From Taudactylus pleione (Eukaryota > Chordata > Amphibia > Anura > Myobatrachidae): a DNA stretch of 64,000 nt. Below, piece after piece: positions 21,823 to 35,010 of the stretch. Made by a program: the position numbers and the translations under genes. Location of the stretch: positions 62,001-126,000 of the forward strand of contig JAUIMM010000602.1 of assembly GCA_031769625.1 (NCBI GenBank), written 5' to 3'. Each line of letters begins with the position of its first letter. The stretch's first letter is position 1. Below the pieces are notes generated by a model. It was not told the origin of the DNA. It did no database searches and saw nothing but the letters and a program-made list of their open reading frames with translations.

Positions 21823-24800
21823 ACACTGGAACATAAAGCTCCTCCATATCTATCCCAGGAGTCTCTTTATTGTACATGTGTCATATGTATAGATTACACT
21901 GGAACATAAAGCTCCTCCATATCTGTCCCAGGTGTCTCTATTGTACATGTGTCATATTTATAGATTACACTGAAACATAAAGCTCCTCCATATCTATCCC
22001 AGGTGTCTCTGTATTGTACATGTGTCATATTTATAGATTACACTGGAACATAAAGCTCCTCCATATCTATCCCAGGTGTCTCTTTATTGTACATGTGTCA
22101 TATTTATAGATTAGTCTGGAACATAAAGCTCCTCCATATCTATCCCAGGTGTCTCTTTATTGTACATGTGTTATATTTATAGATTACACTGGAACATAAA
22201 GCTCCTCCATATCTATCCCAGGTGTCTCTGTATTGTACATGTGTCATATTTATAGATTACACTGGAACATAAAGCTCCTCCATATGTATCCCAGGTGTCT
22301 CTTTATTGTACATGTGTCATATTTATAGATTACACTGGAACATAAAGCTCCTCCATATTTATCCCAGGTGTCTCTCTATTCTACTTGTGTCATATTTATA
22401 GATTACACTGGAACATAAAGCTCCACCATATCTATCCCAGGTGTCTCTTTATTGTATATGTGACATGTATAGATTACACTGGAACATAAGATACTCCATA
22501 TCTATCCCAGGTGTCTCTTTATTGTACATGTGTCATATTTATAGATTACACTGGAACATAAAGCTCCTCCATATCTATCCCAGGTGTCTGTATTGTACAT
22601 ATGTCATATTTATAGATTACACTGGAACATAAAGCTCCTCCATATCTATCCCAGGTGTCTCTGTATTGTACATGTGACATGTATAGATTACACTGGAACA
22701 TAAAGCTCCTCCATATCTATCCCAGGTATCTGTATTGTACATGTGTCATATTTATAGATTACACTGGAACATAAAGCTCCTCCATATCTGTCCCAGGTGT
22801 CTCTTTATTGTACATATGACATATTTATAGATTACACTGGAACATAAAGCTCCTCCATATCTATACCAGGTGTCTGTATTGTACATGTGTCATATTTATA
22901 GATTACACTGGAACATAAAGCTCCTCCATATCTATCCCATGTGTCTCTTTATTGTACATGTGTCATATTTATAGATTACACTGGAACATAAAGCTCCTCT
23001 ATATCTATCCCAGGTCTCTCTTTATTGTACATATGTGATATTTATAGATTACACTGGAACATAAAGCTCCTCCATACCTATCCCAGGTGTCTCTTTATTG
23101 TACATGTGTCATATTTATAGATTACACTGGAACATGAAGCTCCTCCATATCTATCCCAGGTGTCTCTGTATTGTACATGTGACATATTTATAGATTACAC
23201 TGGAACATAAAGCTCCTCCATATCCCAGGTGTCTCTTTATTGTACATGTTTAATATTTATAGATTACACTGGAACATAAAGCTCCTCCATATCTATCCCA
23301 GGTGTCTCTTTATTGTACATGTGTCATATTTATAGATTAAACTGGAACATAAAGCTCCTCCATATCTATCCCAGGTGTCTCTTTATTGTACATGTGTCAT
23401 ATTTATAGATTACACTGGAACATAAAGCTCCTCCATATCTATCCCAGGTGTCTCTTTATTGTACATGTGTGATATTTATAGATTACACTGGAACATAAAG
23501 CTCCTCCATATCTATCCCAGGCTTCTCCTTATTGTACATGTGTGATATTTATAGACTACACTGGAACATAAAGCTCCTCCATATCTATCCCAGGCTTCTC
23601 TTTATTGTACATGTCATATTTATAGATTACACTGGAACATAAAGCTCCTCCATATCTATCCCAGGTGTCTGTTTATTGTACATGTGACATATTTACAGAT
23701 TACACTGGAACATAAAGCTCCTCCATATCTATCCTAGGTGTCTCTTTATTGTACATGTGTCATATTTATAGATTACACTGGAACATAAAGCTCCTCCATA
23801 TCTATCCCAGGTGTCTCTGTATTGTACATGTGACATATTTATAGATTACACTGGAACATAATGCTCCTCCATATCTATCCCAGGCTTCTCTTTATTGTAC
23901 ATGTGTCATATTTATAGATTACACTGGAACATAAAGCTCCTCCATATCTATCCCAGGTGTCTGTTTATTGTACATGTGACATATTTATAGATTACACTGG
24001 AACATAAAGCTCCTCCATATCTATCCTAGGTGTCTCTTTATTGTACATGTGTCATATTTATAGATTACACTGGAACATAAAGCTCCTCCATATCTATCCC
24101 AGGTGTCTGTTTATTGTACATGTGACATATTTACAGATTACACTGGAACATAATGCTCCTCCATATCTATCCTAGGTGTCTCTTTATTGTACATGTGTCA
24201 TATTTATAGATTACACTGGAACATAAAGCTCCTCCATATCTATCCCAGGTGTCTCTCTATTCTACTTGTGTCATATTTATAGATTACACTGGAACATAAA
24301 GCTCCACCATATCTATCCCAGGTGTCTCTTTATTGTATATGTGACATGTATAGATTACACTGGAACATAAAGATCCTCCATATCTATCCCAGGTGTCTCT
24401 TTATTGTACATGTGTCATATTTATAGATTACACTGGAACATAAAGCTCCTCCATATCTATCCCAGGTGTCTGTATTGTACATATGTCATATTTATAGATT
24501 ACACTGGAACATAAAGCTCCTCCATATCTATCCCAGGTGTCTCTGTATTGTACATGTGACATGTATAGATTACACTGGAACATAAAGCTCCACCATATCT
24601 ATCCCAGGTATCTGTATTGTACATGTGTCATATTTATAGATTACACTGGAACATAAAGCTCCTCCATATCTGTCCCAGGTGTCTCTTTATTGTACATATG
24701 ACATATTTATAAATTACACTGGAACATAAAGCTCCTCCATATCTATCACAGGTGTCTGTATTGTACATGTGTCATATTTATAGATTACACTGGAACATAA

Positions 24801-26530
24801 AGCTCCTCCATATCTATCCCAGGTGTCTCTTTATTGTACATGTGACATATTTATAGATTACACTGGAACATAAAGCTCCTCTATATCTATCCCAGGTGTC
24901 TCTTTATTGTACATATGTGATATTTATAGATTACACTGGAACATAAAGCTCCTCCATACCTATCCCTGGTGTCTCTTTATTGTACATGTGTCATTTTTAT
25001 AGATTACACTGGAACATGAAGCTCCTCCATATCTATCCCAGGTGTCTCTGTATTGTACATGTGACATATTTATAGATTACACTGGAACATAAAGCTCCTC
25101 CATATCCCAGGTGTCTCTTTATTGTACATGTGTGATATTTATAGATTACACTGGAACATAAAGCTCCTCCATATCTATCCCAGGTGTCTCTGTATTGTAC
25201 ATGTGACATATTTATAGATTACACTGGTACATAATGCTCCTCCATATATATCCCAGGTGTCTCTGTATTGTACATGTGACATATTTATAGATTACACTGG
25301 AACATAAAGCTTGTCCATATCTATCCCAGGCTTCTCTTTATTGTACATGTGTCATATTTATAGATTACACTGGAACATAAAGCTCCTCCATATCTATCCC
25401 AGGTGTCTCTGTATTGTACATGTGTCATATTTACAGATTACACTGGAACATTAAGCTCCTCCATATCTATCCCAGGTGTCTGTTTATTGTACATGTGACA
25501 TATTTACAGATTACACTGGAACATAAAGCTCCTCCATATCTATCCTAGGTGTCTCTTTATTGTACATGTGTCATATTTATAGATTACACTGGAACATAAA
25601 GCTCCTCCATATCTATCCCAGGTGTCTCTGTATTGTACATGTGACATATTTATAGATTACACTGGAACATAAAGCTCCTCCATATCTATCCCAGGTGTCT
25701 CTTTATTGTACATGTGTCATATTTATAGATTACACTGGAACATAAAGCTCCTCCATATCTATCCCAGGTGTCTCTTTATTGTACATGTGTCATATTTATA
25801 GATTACACTGGAACACAAAGCTCCTCCATATCTATCCCAGGTGTCTCTTTATTGTACATGTGTCATATTTATAGATTACACTGGAACATAAAGCTCCTCC
25901 ATATCTATCCCAGGTGTCTATTTATTGTACATGTGACATATTTATAGATTACACTGGAACATAAAGCTCCTCCATATCTATTCTAGGTGTCTCTTTATTG
26001 TACATGTGTCATATTTATAGATTACACTGGAACATAAAGCTCCTCCATATCTATCCCAGGTGTCTGTTTATTGTACATGTGACATATTTACAGATTACAC
26101 TGGAACATAAAGCTCCTCCATATCTATCCTAGGTGTCTCTTTATTGTACATGTGTCATATTTATACATTACACTGGAACATTAAGCTCCTCCATATCTAT
26201 CCCAGGTGTCTCTGTATTGTACATGTGACATATTTATAGATTACACTGGAACATAAAGCTCCTCCATATCTATCCCAGGCTTCTCTTTATTGTACATGTG
26301 TCATATTTTTAGATTACACTGGAACACAAAGCTCCTCCATATCTATCCCAGGTGTCTGTTTATTGTACATGTGACATATTTATAGATTACACTGGAACAT
26401 AAAGCTCCTCCATATCCTAAGTGTCACTTTATTGTACATGTGTCATATTTATAGATTACACTGGAACATAAAGCTCCTCCATATCTATCCCAGGTGTCTC
26501 TTTATTGTACATGTGTCATATTTATAGATT
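21823..26530 (+). repeat. Long B series, 4,708 bp
   Basis: B anchor at 21,823-22,547. Then come 71-mers with GTGTCTGTATTGTACATATG and GTATCTGTATTG, CATATGACAT, CCCATGTG, a GTTTAATA 69-mer, CTTCTCCTTATTG, a CTTCTC 71-mer with ACATGTCATA, ATAATGCTCC, CCTAGG pairs and a C block at 24,213. After that a second series of marks runs to the HindIII-bearing unit (near 25,310), ACATTAAG (near 26,180), a 69-mer with CCATATCCTAAG and two plain units before the A anchor. It equals 4,708 bp by coincidence with the tandem duplication at 3.8-13.3 kb; the content differs. Confidence 0.85.
24213..24429 (+). repeat. C block, copy 3
   Basis: Lies in the middle of the long B series of 21,823-26,530, about 2.39 kb after the B anchor start. 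It is followed by GTGTCTGTATTG and GTGACATG 71-mers that are lost from the 32,908 copy. Confidence 0.85.
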
Positions 26531-27509
26531 ACACTGGAACATAAAGCTCCTCCATATCTATCCCAGGAGTCTCTTTATTGTACATGTGTCATATGTATAG
26601 ATTACACTGGAACATAAAGCTCCTCCATATCTGTCCCAGGTGTCTCTATTGTACATGTGTCATATTTATAGATTACACTGAAACACAAAGCTCCTCCATA
26701 TCTATCCCAGGTGTCTCTGTATTGTACATGTGTCATATTTATAGATTACACTGGAACATAAAGCTCCTCCATATCTATCCCAGGTGTCTCTTTATTGTAC
26801 ATGTGTCATATTTATAGATTAGTCTGGAACATAAAGCTCCTCCATATCTATCCCAGGTGTCTCTTTATTGTACATGTGTTATATTTATATATTACACTGG
26901 AACATAAAGCTCCTCCATATCTATCCCAGGTGTCTCTGTATTGTACATGTGTCATATTTATAGATTACACTGGAACATAAAGCTCCTCCATATGTATCCC
27001 AGGTGTCTCTTTATTGTACATGTGTCATATTTATAGATTACACTGGAACATAAAGCTCCTCCATATCTATCCCAGGTGTCTCTCTATTCTACTTGTGTCA
27101 TATTTATAGATTACACTGGAACATAAAGCTCCACCATATCTATCCCAGGTGTCTCTTTATTGTATATGTGACATGTATAGATTACACTGGAACATAAGAT
27201 ACTCCATATCTATCCCAGGTGTCTCTTTATTGTACATGTGTCATATTTATAGATTACACTGGAACATAAAGCTCCTCCATATCTGTCCCAGGTGTCTCTT
27301 TATTGTACATATGACATATTTATAGATTACACTGGAACATAAAGCTCCTCCATATCTATACCAGGTGTCTGTATTGTACATGTGTCATTTTTATAGATTA
27401 CACTGGAACATAAAGCTCCTCCATATCTATCCCATGTGTCTCTTTATTGTACATGTGTCATATTTATAGATTACACTGGAACATAAAGCTCCTCTATATC
27501 TATCCCAGG

Positions 27510-27530
27510 TCTCTCTTTATTGTACATGTG
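27510..27530. other. Join left by a 361-bp in-register deletion
   Basis: To the left, CAGGTCTCTC matches the fourteenth A monomer (943-1,015). To the right, GTGTCATATTT followed by the ACAAAAAG unit matches 1,355 onward. The intervening five monomers are present in the other full A series (for example 36,026-36,386). Confidence 0.83.
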
Positions 27531-28271
27531 TCATATTTATAGATTACACTGGAACAAAAAGCTCCTCCATATCTATCCCAGGTGTCTCTTTATTGTACAT
27601 GTGTCATATTTATAGATTACACTGGAACATAAAGCTCCTCCATATCTATCCCAGGTGTCTCTGTATTGTACATGTGTCATGTTTATAGATTACACTGGAA
27701 CATAAAGCTCCTCTATATCTATCCCAGGTGTCTCTTTATTGTATATGTGTCATATTTATAGATTACACTGGAACATAAAGCTCCTCCATATCCATCCCAG
27801 GTGTCTCTTTATTGTACATGTGTCATATTTATAAATTACACTGGAACATAAAGCTCCTCTATATCTATCCCAGGTGTCTCTGTATTGTACATGTGACATA
27901 TTTATAGATTACACTGGAACATAAAGCTCCTCCATATCCCAGGTGTCTCTTTATTGTACATGTGTCATATTTATAGATTACACTGGAACATAAAGCTCCT
28001 CCATATCTATCCCAGGTGTCTCTGTATTGTACATGTGACATATTTATAGATTACACTGGAACATAAAGCTCCTCCATATCTATCCCAGGCTTCTCTTTAT
28101 TGTACATGTGTCATATTTATAGATTACACTGGAACATAAAGCTCCTCCATATCTATCCCAGGTGTCTCTGTATTGTACATGTGTCATATTTACAGATTAC
28201 ACTGGAACATAAAGCTCCTCCATATCTATCCCAGGTGTCTGTTTATTGTACATGTGACATATTTACAGATT

Positions 28272-28340
28272 ACACTGGAACATAAAGCTCCTCCATATCT
28301 ATCCCAGGTGTCTATTGTACATATCACATATTTATAGATT
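28272..28340 (+). repeat. Contracted 69-bp CACATA monomer, copy 3
   Basis: In the A head of HOR unit 1. The next monomer reads CCCAGATTTC, a private variant of CCCAGATGTC. Confidence 0.9.
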
Positions 28341-30519
28341 ACACTGGAACATAAAGCTCCTACATATCTATCCCAGATTTCTTTTTATTGTACATGTGTC
28401 ATATTTATAGATTACACTGGAACATAAAGCTCCTCCATATCTATCCCAGGTGTCTCTTTATTGTACATATGACATATTTATAAATTACACTGGAACATAA
28501 AGCTCCTCCATATCTATCCCAGGTGTCTGTATTGTACATGTGTCATATTTATAGATTACACTGGAACATAAAGCTCCTCCATATCTATCCCAGGTGTCTC
28601 TTTATTGTACATGTAACATATTTATAGATTACACTGGAACATAAAGCTCCTCTATATCTATCCCAGGTGTCTCTTTATTGTACATATGTGATATTTATAG
28701 ATTACACTGGAACATAAAGCTCCTCCATACCTATCCCTGGTGTCTCTTTATTGTACATGAGTCATTTTTATAGATTACACTGGAACATGAAGCTCCTCCA
28801 TATCTATCCCAGGTGTCTCTGTATGTACATGTGACATATTTATAGATTACACTGGAACATAAAGCTCCTCCATATCCCAGGTGTCTCTTTATTGTACATG
28901 TGTGATATTTATAGATTACACTGGAACATAAAGCTCCTCCATATCTATCCCAGGTGTCTCTGTATTGTACATGTGACATATTTATAGATTACACTGGTAC
29001 ATAAAGCTCCTCCAAATATATCCCAGGTGTCTCTGTATTGAACATGTGACATATTTATAGATTACACTGGAACATAAAGCTTGTCCATATCTATCCCAGG
29101 CTTCTCTTTATTGTACATGTGTCATATTTATAGATTACACTGGAACATAAAGCTCCTCCATATCTATCCCAGGTGTCTCTGTATTGTACATGTGTCATAT
29201 TAACAGATTACACTGGAACATAAAGCTCCTCCATATCTATCCCAGGTGTCTGTTTATTGTACATGTGACATATTTACAGATTACACTGGAACATAAAGCT
29301 CCTCCATATCTATCCTAGGTGTCTCTTTATTGTACATGTGTCATATTTATAGATTACACTGGAACATAAAGCTCCTCCATATCTATCCCAGGTGTCTCTG
29401 TATTGTACATGTGACATATTTATAGATTACACTGGAACATAAAGATCCTCCATATCTATCCCAGGTGTCTCTTTATTGTACATGTGTCATATTTATAGAT
29501 TACACTGGAACATAAAGCTCCTCCATATCCATCCCAGGTGTCTGTTTATTGTACATGTGACATATTTATAGATTACACTGGAACATAAAGCTCCTCCATA
29601 TCTATCCTAGGTGTCTCTTTATTGTACATGTGTCATATTTATAGATTACACTGGAACATAAAGCTCCTCCATATCTATCCCAGGTGTCTCTTTATTGTAC
29701 ATGTGTCATATTTATAGATTACACTGGAACATAAAGCTCCTCCATATCTATCCCAGGTGTCTCTTTATTGTACATGTGTCATATTTATAGATTACACTGG
29801 AACATAAAGCTCCTCCATATCTATCCCAGGTGTCTCTTTATTGTACATGTGTCATATTTATAGATTACACTGGAACATAAAGCTCCTCCATATCTATCCC
29901 AGGTGTCTGTTTATTGTACATGTGACATATTTATAGATTACACTGGAACATAAAGCTCCTCCATATCTATCCTAGGTGTCTCTTTATTGTACATGTGTCA
30001 TATTTATAGATTACACTGGAACATAAAGCTCCTCCATATCTATCCCAGGTGTCTGTTTATTGTACATGTGACATATTTACAGATTACACTGGAACATAAA
30101 GCTCCTCCATATCTATCCTAGGTGTCTCTTTATTGTACATGTGTCATATTTATAGATTACACTGGAACATTAAGCTCCTCCATATCTATCCCAGGTGTCT
30201 CTGTATTGTACATGTGACATATTTATAGATTACACTGGAACATAAAGCTCCTCCATATCTATCCCAGGCTTCTCTTTATTGTACATGTGTCATATTTTTA
30301 GATTACACTGGAACATAAAGCTCTTCCATATCTATCCCAGGTGTCTGTTTATTGTACATGTGACATATTTATAGATTACACTGGAACATAAAGCTCCTCC
30401 ATATCCTAGGTGTCTCTTTATTGTACATGTGTCATATTTATAGATTACACTGGAACATAAAGCTCCTCCATATCTATCCCAGGTGTCTCTTTATTGTACA
30501 TGTGTCATATTTATAGATT

Positions 30520-33500
30520 ACACTGGAACATAAAGCTCCTCCATATCTATCCCAGGAGTCTCTTTATTGTACATGTGTCATATGTATAGATTACACTGGA
30601 ACATAAAGCTCCTCCATATCTGTCCCAGGTGTCTCTATTGTACATGTGTCATATTTATAGATTACACTGAAACATAAAGCTCCTCCATATCTATCCCAGG
30701 TGTCTCTGTATTGTACATGTGTCATATTTATAGATTACACTGGAACATAAAGCTCCTCCATATCTATCCCAGGTGTCTCTTTATTGTACATGTGTCATAT
30801 TTATAGATTAGTCTGGAACATAAAGCTCCTCCATATCTATCCCAGGTGTCTCTTTATTGTACATGTGTTATATTTATAGATTACACTGGAACATAAAGCT
30901 CCTCCATATCTATCCCAGGTGTCTCTGTATTGTACATGTGTCATATTTATAGATTACACTGGAACATAAAGCTCCTCCATATGTATCCCAGGTGTCTCTT
31001 TATTGTACATGTGTCATATTTATAGATTACACTGGAACATAAAGCTCCTCCATATCTATCCCAGGTGTCTCTCTATTCTACTTGTGTCATATTTATAGAT
31101 TACACTGGAACATAAAGCTCCACCATATCTATCCCAGGTGTCTCTTTATTGTATATGTGACATGTATAGATTACACTGGAACATAAGATACTCCATATCT
31201 ATCCCAGGTTTCTCTTTATTGTACATGTGTCATATTTATAGATTACACTGGAACATAAAGCTCCTCCATATCTATCCCAGGTGTCTGTATTGTACATATG
31301 TCATATTTATAGATTACACTGGAACATAAAGCTCCTCCATATCTATCCCAGGTGTCTCTGTATTGTACATGTGACATGTATAGATTACACTGGAACATAA
31401 AGCTCCTCCATATCTATCCCAGGTATCTGTATTGTACATGTGTCATATTTATAGATTACACTGGAACATAAAGCTCCTCCATATCTGTCCCAGGTGTCTC
31501 TTTATTGTACATATGACATATTTATAGATTACACTGGAACATAAAGCTCCTCCATATCTATACCAGGTGTCTGTATTGTACATGTGTCATATTTATAGAT
31601 TACACTGGAACATAAAGCTCCTCCATATCTATCCCATGAGTCTCTTTATTGTACATGTGTCATATTTATAGATTACACTGGAACATAAAGCTCCTCTATA
31701 TCTATCCCAGGTGTCTTTATTGTACATATGTGATATTTATAGATTACACTGGAACATAAATCTCCTCCATACCTATCCCAGGTGTCTCTTTATTGTACAT
31801 GTGTCATATTTATAGATTACACTGGAACATGAAGCTCCTCCATATCTATCCCAGGTGTCTCTGTATTGTACATGTGACATATTTATAGATTACACTGGAA
31901 CATAAAGCTCCTCCATATCCCAGGTGTCTCTTTATTGTACATGTTTAATATTTATAGATTACACTGGAACATAAAGCTCCTCCATATCTATCCCAGGTGT
32001 CTCTTTATTGTACATGTGTCATATTTATAGATTACACTGGAACATAAAGCTCCTCCATATCTATCCCAGGTGTCTCTTTATTGTACATGTGTCATATTTA
32101 TAGATTACACTGGAACATAAAGCTCCTCCATATCTATCCCAGGTGTCTCTTTATTGTACATGTGTGATATTTATAGATTACACTGGAACATAAAGCTCCT
32201 CCATATCTATCCCAGGCTTCTCCTTATTGTACATGTGTGATATTTATAGATTACACTGGAACATAAAGCTCCTCTATATCTATCCCAGTCTTCTCTTTAT
32301 TGTACATGTCATATTTATAGATTACACTGGAACATAAAGCTCCTCCATATCTATCCCAGGTGTCTGTTTATTGTACATGTGACATATTTACAGATTACAC
32401 TGGAACATAAAGCTCCTCCATATCTATCCTAGGTGTCTCTTTATTGTACATGTGTCATATTTATAGATTACACTGGAACATAAAGCTCCTCCATATCTAT
32501 CCCAGGTGTCTCTGTATTGTACATGTGACATATTTATAGATTACACTGGAACATAATGCTCCTCCATATCTATCCCAGGCTTCTCTTTATTGTACATGTG
32601 TCATATTTATAGATTACACTGGAACATAAAGCTCCTCCATATCTATCCCAGGTGTCTGTTTATTGTACATGTGACATATTTATAGATTACACTGGAACAT
32701 AAAGCTCCTCCATATCTATCCTAGGTGTCTCTTTATTGTACATGTGTCATATTTATAGATTACACTGGAACATAAAGCTCCTCCATATCTATCCCAGGTG
32801 TCTGTTTATTGTACATGTGACATATTTACAGATTACACTGGAACATAAAGCTCCTCCATATCTATCCTAGGTGTCTCTTTATTGTACATGTGTCATATTT
32901 ATAGATTACACTGGAACATAAAGCTCCTCCATATCTATCCCAGGTGTCTCTCTATTCTACTTGTGTCATATTTATAGATTACACTGGAACATAAAGCTCC
33001 ACCATATCTATCCCAGGTGTCTCTTTATTGTATATGTGACATGTATAGATTACACTGGAACATAAAGATCCTCCATATCTATCCCAGGTGTCTCTTTATT
33101 GTACATGTGTCATATTTATAGATTACACTGGAACATAAAGCTCCTCCATATCTATCCCAGGTATCTGTATTGTACATGTGTCATATTTATAGATTACACT
33201 GGAACATAAAGCTCCTCCATATCTGTCCCAGGTGTCTCTTTATTGTACATATGACATATTTATAAATTACACTGGAACATAAAGCTCCTCCATATCTATC
33301 CCAGGTGTCTGTATTGTACATGTGTCATATTTATAGATTACACTGGAACATAAAGCTCCTCCATATCTATCCCAGGTGTCTCTTTATTGTACATGTGACA
33401 TATTTATCGATTACACTGGAACATAAAGCTCCTCTATATCTATCCCAGGTGTCTCTTTATTGTACATATGTGATATTTATAGATTACACTGGAACATAAA

Positions 33501-35010
33501 GCTCCTCCATACCTATCCCTGGTGTCTCTTTATTGTACATGTGTCATTTTTATAGATTACACTGGAACATGAAGCTCCTCCATATCTATCCCAGGTGTCT
33601 CTGTATTGTACATGTGACATATTTATAGATTACACTGGAACATAAAGCTCCTCCATATCCCAGGTGTCTCTTTATTGTACATGTGTGATATTTATAGATT
33701 ACACTGGAACATAAAGCTCCTCCATATCTATCCCAGGTGTCTCTGTATTGTACATGTGACATATTTATAGATTACACTGGTACATAAAGCTCCTCCATAT
33801 ATATCCCAGGTGTCTCTGTATTGTACATGTGACATATTTATAGATTACACTGGAACATAAAGCTTGTCCATATCTATCCCAGGCTTCTCTTTATTGTACA
33901 TGTGTCATATTTATAGATTACACTGGAACATAAAGCTCCTCCATATCTATCCCAGGTGTCTCTGTATTGTACATGTGTCATATTTACAGATTACACTGGA
34001 ACATAAAGCTCCTCCATATCTATCCCAGGTGTCTGTTTATTGTACATGTGACATATTTACAGATTACACTGGAACATAAAGCTCCTCCATATCTATCCTA
34101 GGTGTCTCTTTATTGTACATGTGTCATATTTATAGATTACACTGGAACATAAAGCTCCTCCATATCTATCCCAGGTGTCTCTGTATTGTACATGTGACAT
34201 ATTTATAGATTACACTGGAACATAAAGCTCCTCCATATCTATCCCAGGTGTCTCTTTATTGTACATGTGTCATATTTATAGATTACACTGGAACATAAAG
34301 CTCCTCCATATCTATCCCAGGTGTCTCTTTATTGTACATGTGTCATATTTATAGATTACACTGGAACATAAAGCTCCTCCATATCTATCCCAGGTGTCTC
34401 TTTATTGTACATGTGTCATATTTATAGATTACACTGGAACATAAAGCTCCTCCATATCTATCCCAGGTGTCTGTTTATTGTACATGTGACATATTTATAG
34501 ATTACACTGGAACATAAAGCTCCTCCATATCTATCCTAGGTGTCTGTTTATTGTACATGTGACATATTTACAGATTACACTGGAACATAAAGCTCCTCCA
34601 TATCTATCCTAGGTGTCTCTTTATTGTACATGTGTCATATTTATACATTACACTGGAACATTAAGCTCCTCCATATCTATCCCAGGTGTCTCTGTATTGT
34701 ACATGTGACATATTTATAGATTACACTGGAACATAAAGCTCCTCCATATCTATCCCAGGCTTCTCTTTATTGTACATGTGTCATATTTTTAGATTACACT
34801 GGAACACAAAGCTCTTCCATATCTATCCCAGGTGTCTGTTTATTGTACATGTGACATATTTATAGATTACACTGGAACATAAAGCTCCTCCATATCCTAA
34901 GTGTCTCTTTATTGTACATGTGTCATATTTATAGATTACACTGTAACATAAAGCTCCTCCATATCTATCCCAGGTGTCTCTTTATTGTACATGTGTCATA
35001 TTTATAGATT
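30520..35010 (+). repeat. Long B series, 4,491 bp
   Basis: B anchor at 30,520-31,244. It follows the 21,823 B series with three losses totalling 217 bp: 2 bp at GTGTCTTTATTG (near 31,710), two 71-mers after the C block (near 33,150), and one 73-mer near 34,530. It carries the oldest-looking of three ClaI-type ATCGAT changes (33,407). The C block is at 32,908, the HindIII-bearing unit near 33,860, ACATTAAG near 34,660, and the CCATATCCTAAG 69-mer just before the A anchor. Confidence 0.85.
32908..33124 (+). repeat. C block, copy 4
   Basis: In the B series of 30,520-35,010, again about 2.39 kb after the B anchor start. It is followed directly by the GTATCTGTATTG unit because two 71-mers are missing. 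Confidence 0.85.

Larger units (their letters stand above)
19746..28443 (+). repeat. HOR unit 1 (A tail + B series + A head), 8,698 bp
   Basis: Taken from a recurring marker, the monomer with TACATATGACAT and TATAAATTAC followed by a GTGTCTGTATTG 71-mer. The same phase recurs at 28,444 and 37,285. Offset-8,698 similarity begins immediately after the CTGTCCC/CTATCCC difference at 19,745/28,443. This unit has the 361-bp deletion in its A head but keeps the three monomers that unit 2 lost from the B series. Confidence 0.84.
26531..30519 (+). repeat. A series with a five-monomer deletion, 3,989 bp
   Basis: A anchor at 26,531-27,255. The order equals the complete A series except that five monomers (73+73+69+73+73 = 361 bp, the equivalents of 1,016-1,376) are missing at about 27,510-27,530, so CAGGTCTCTC runs directly into the ACAAAAAG unit. 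A private 1-bp deletion near 28,824 (CTGTATGTAC) opens an 82-codon frame on the minus strand, a sign that such frames have no meaning here. The contracted CACATA unit is at 28,272 and the HindIII-bearing unit near 29,090. Confidence 0.88.
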
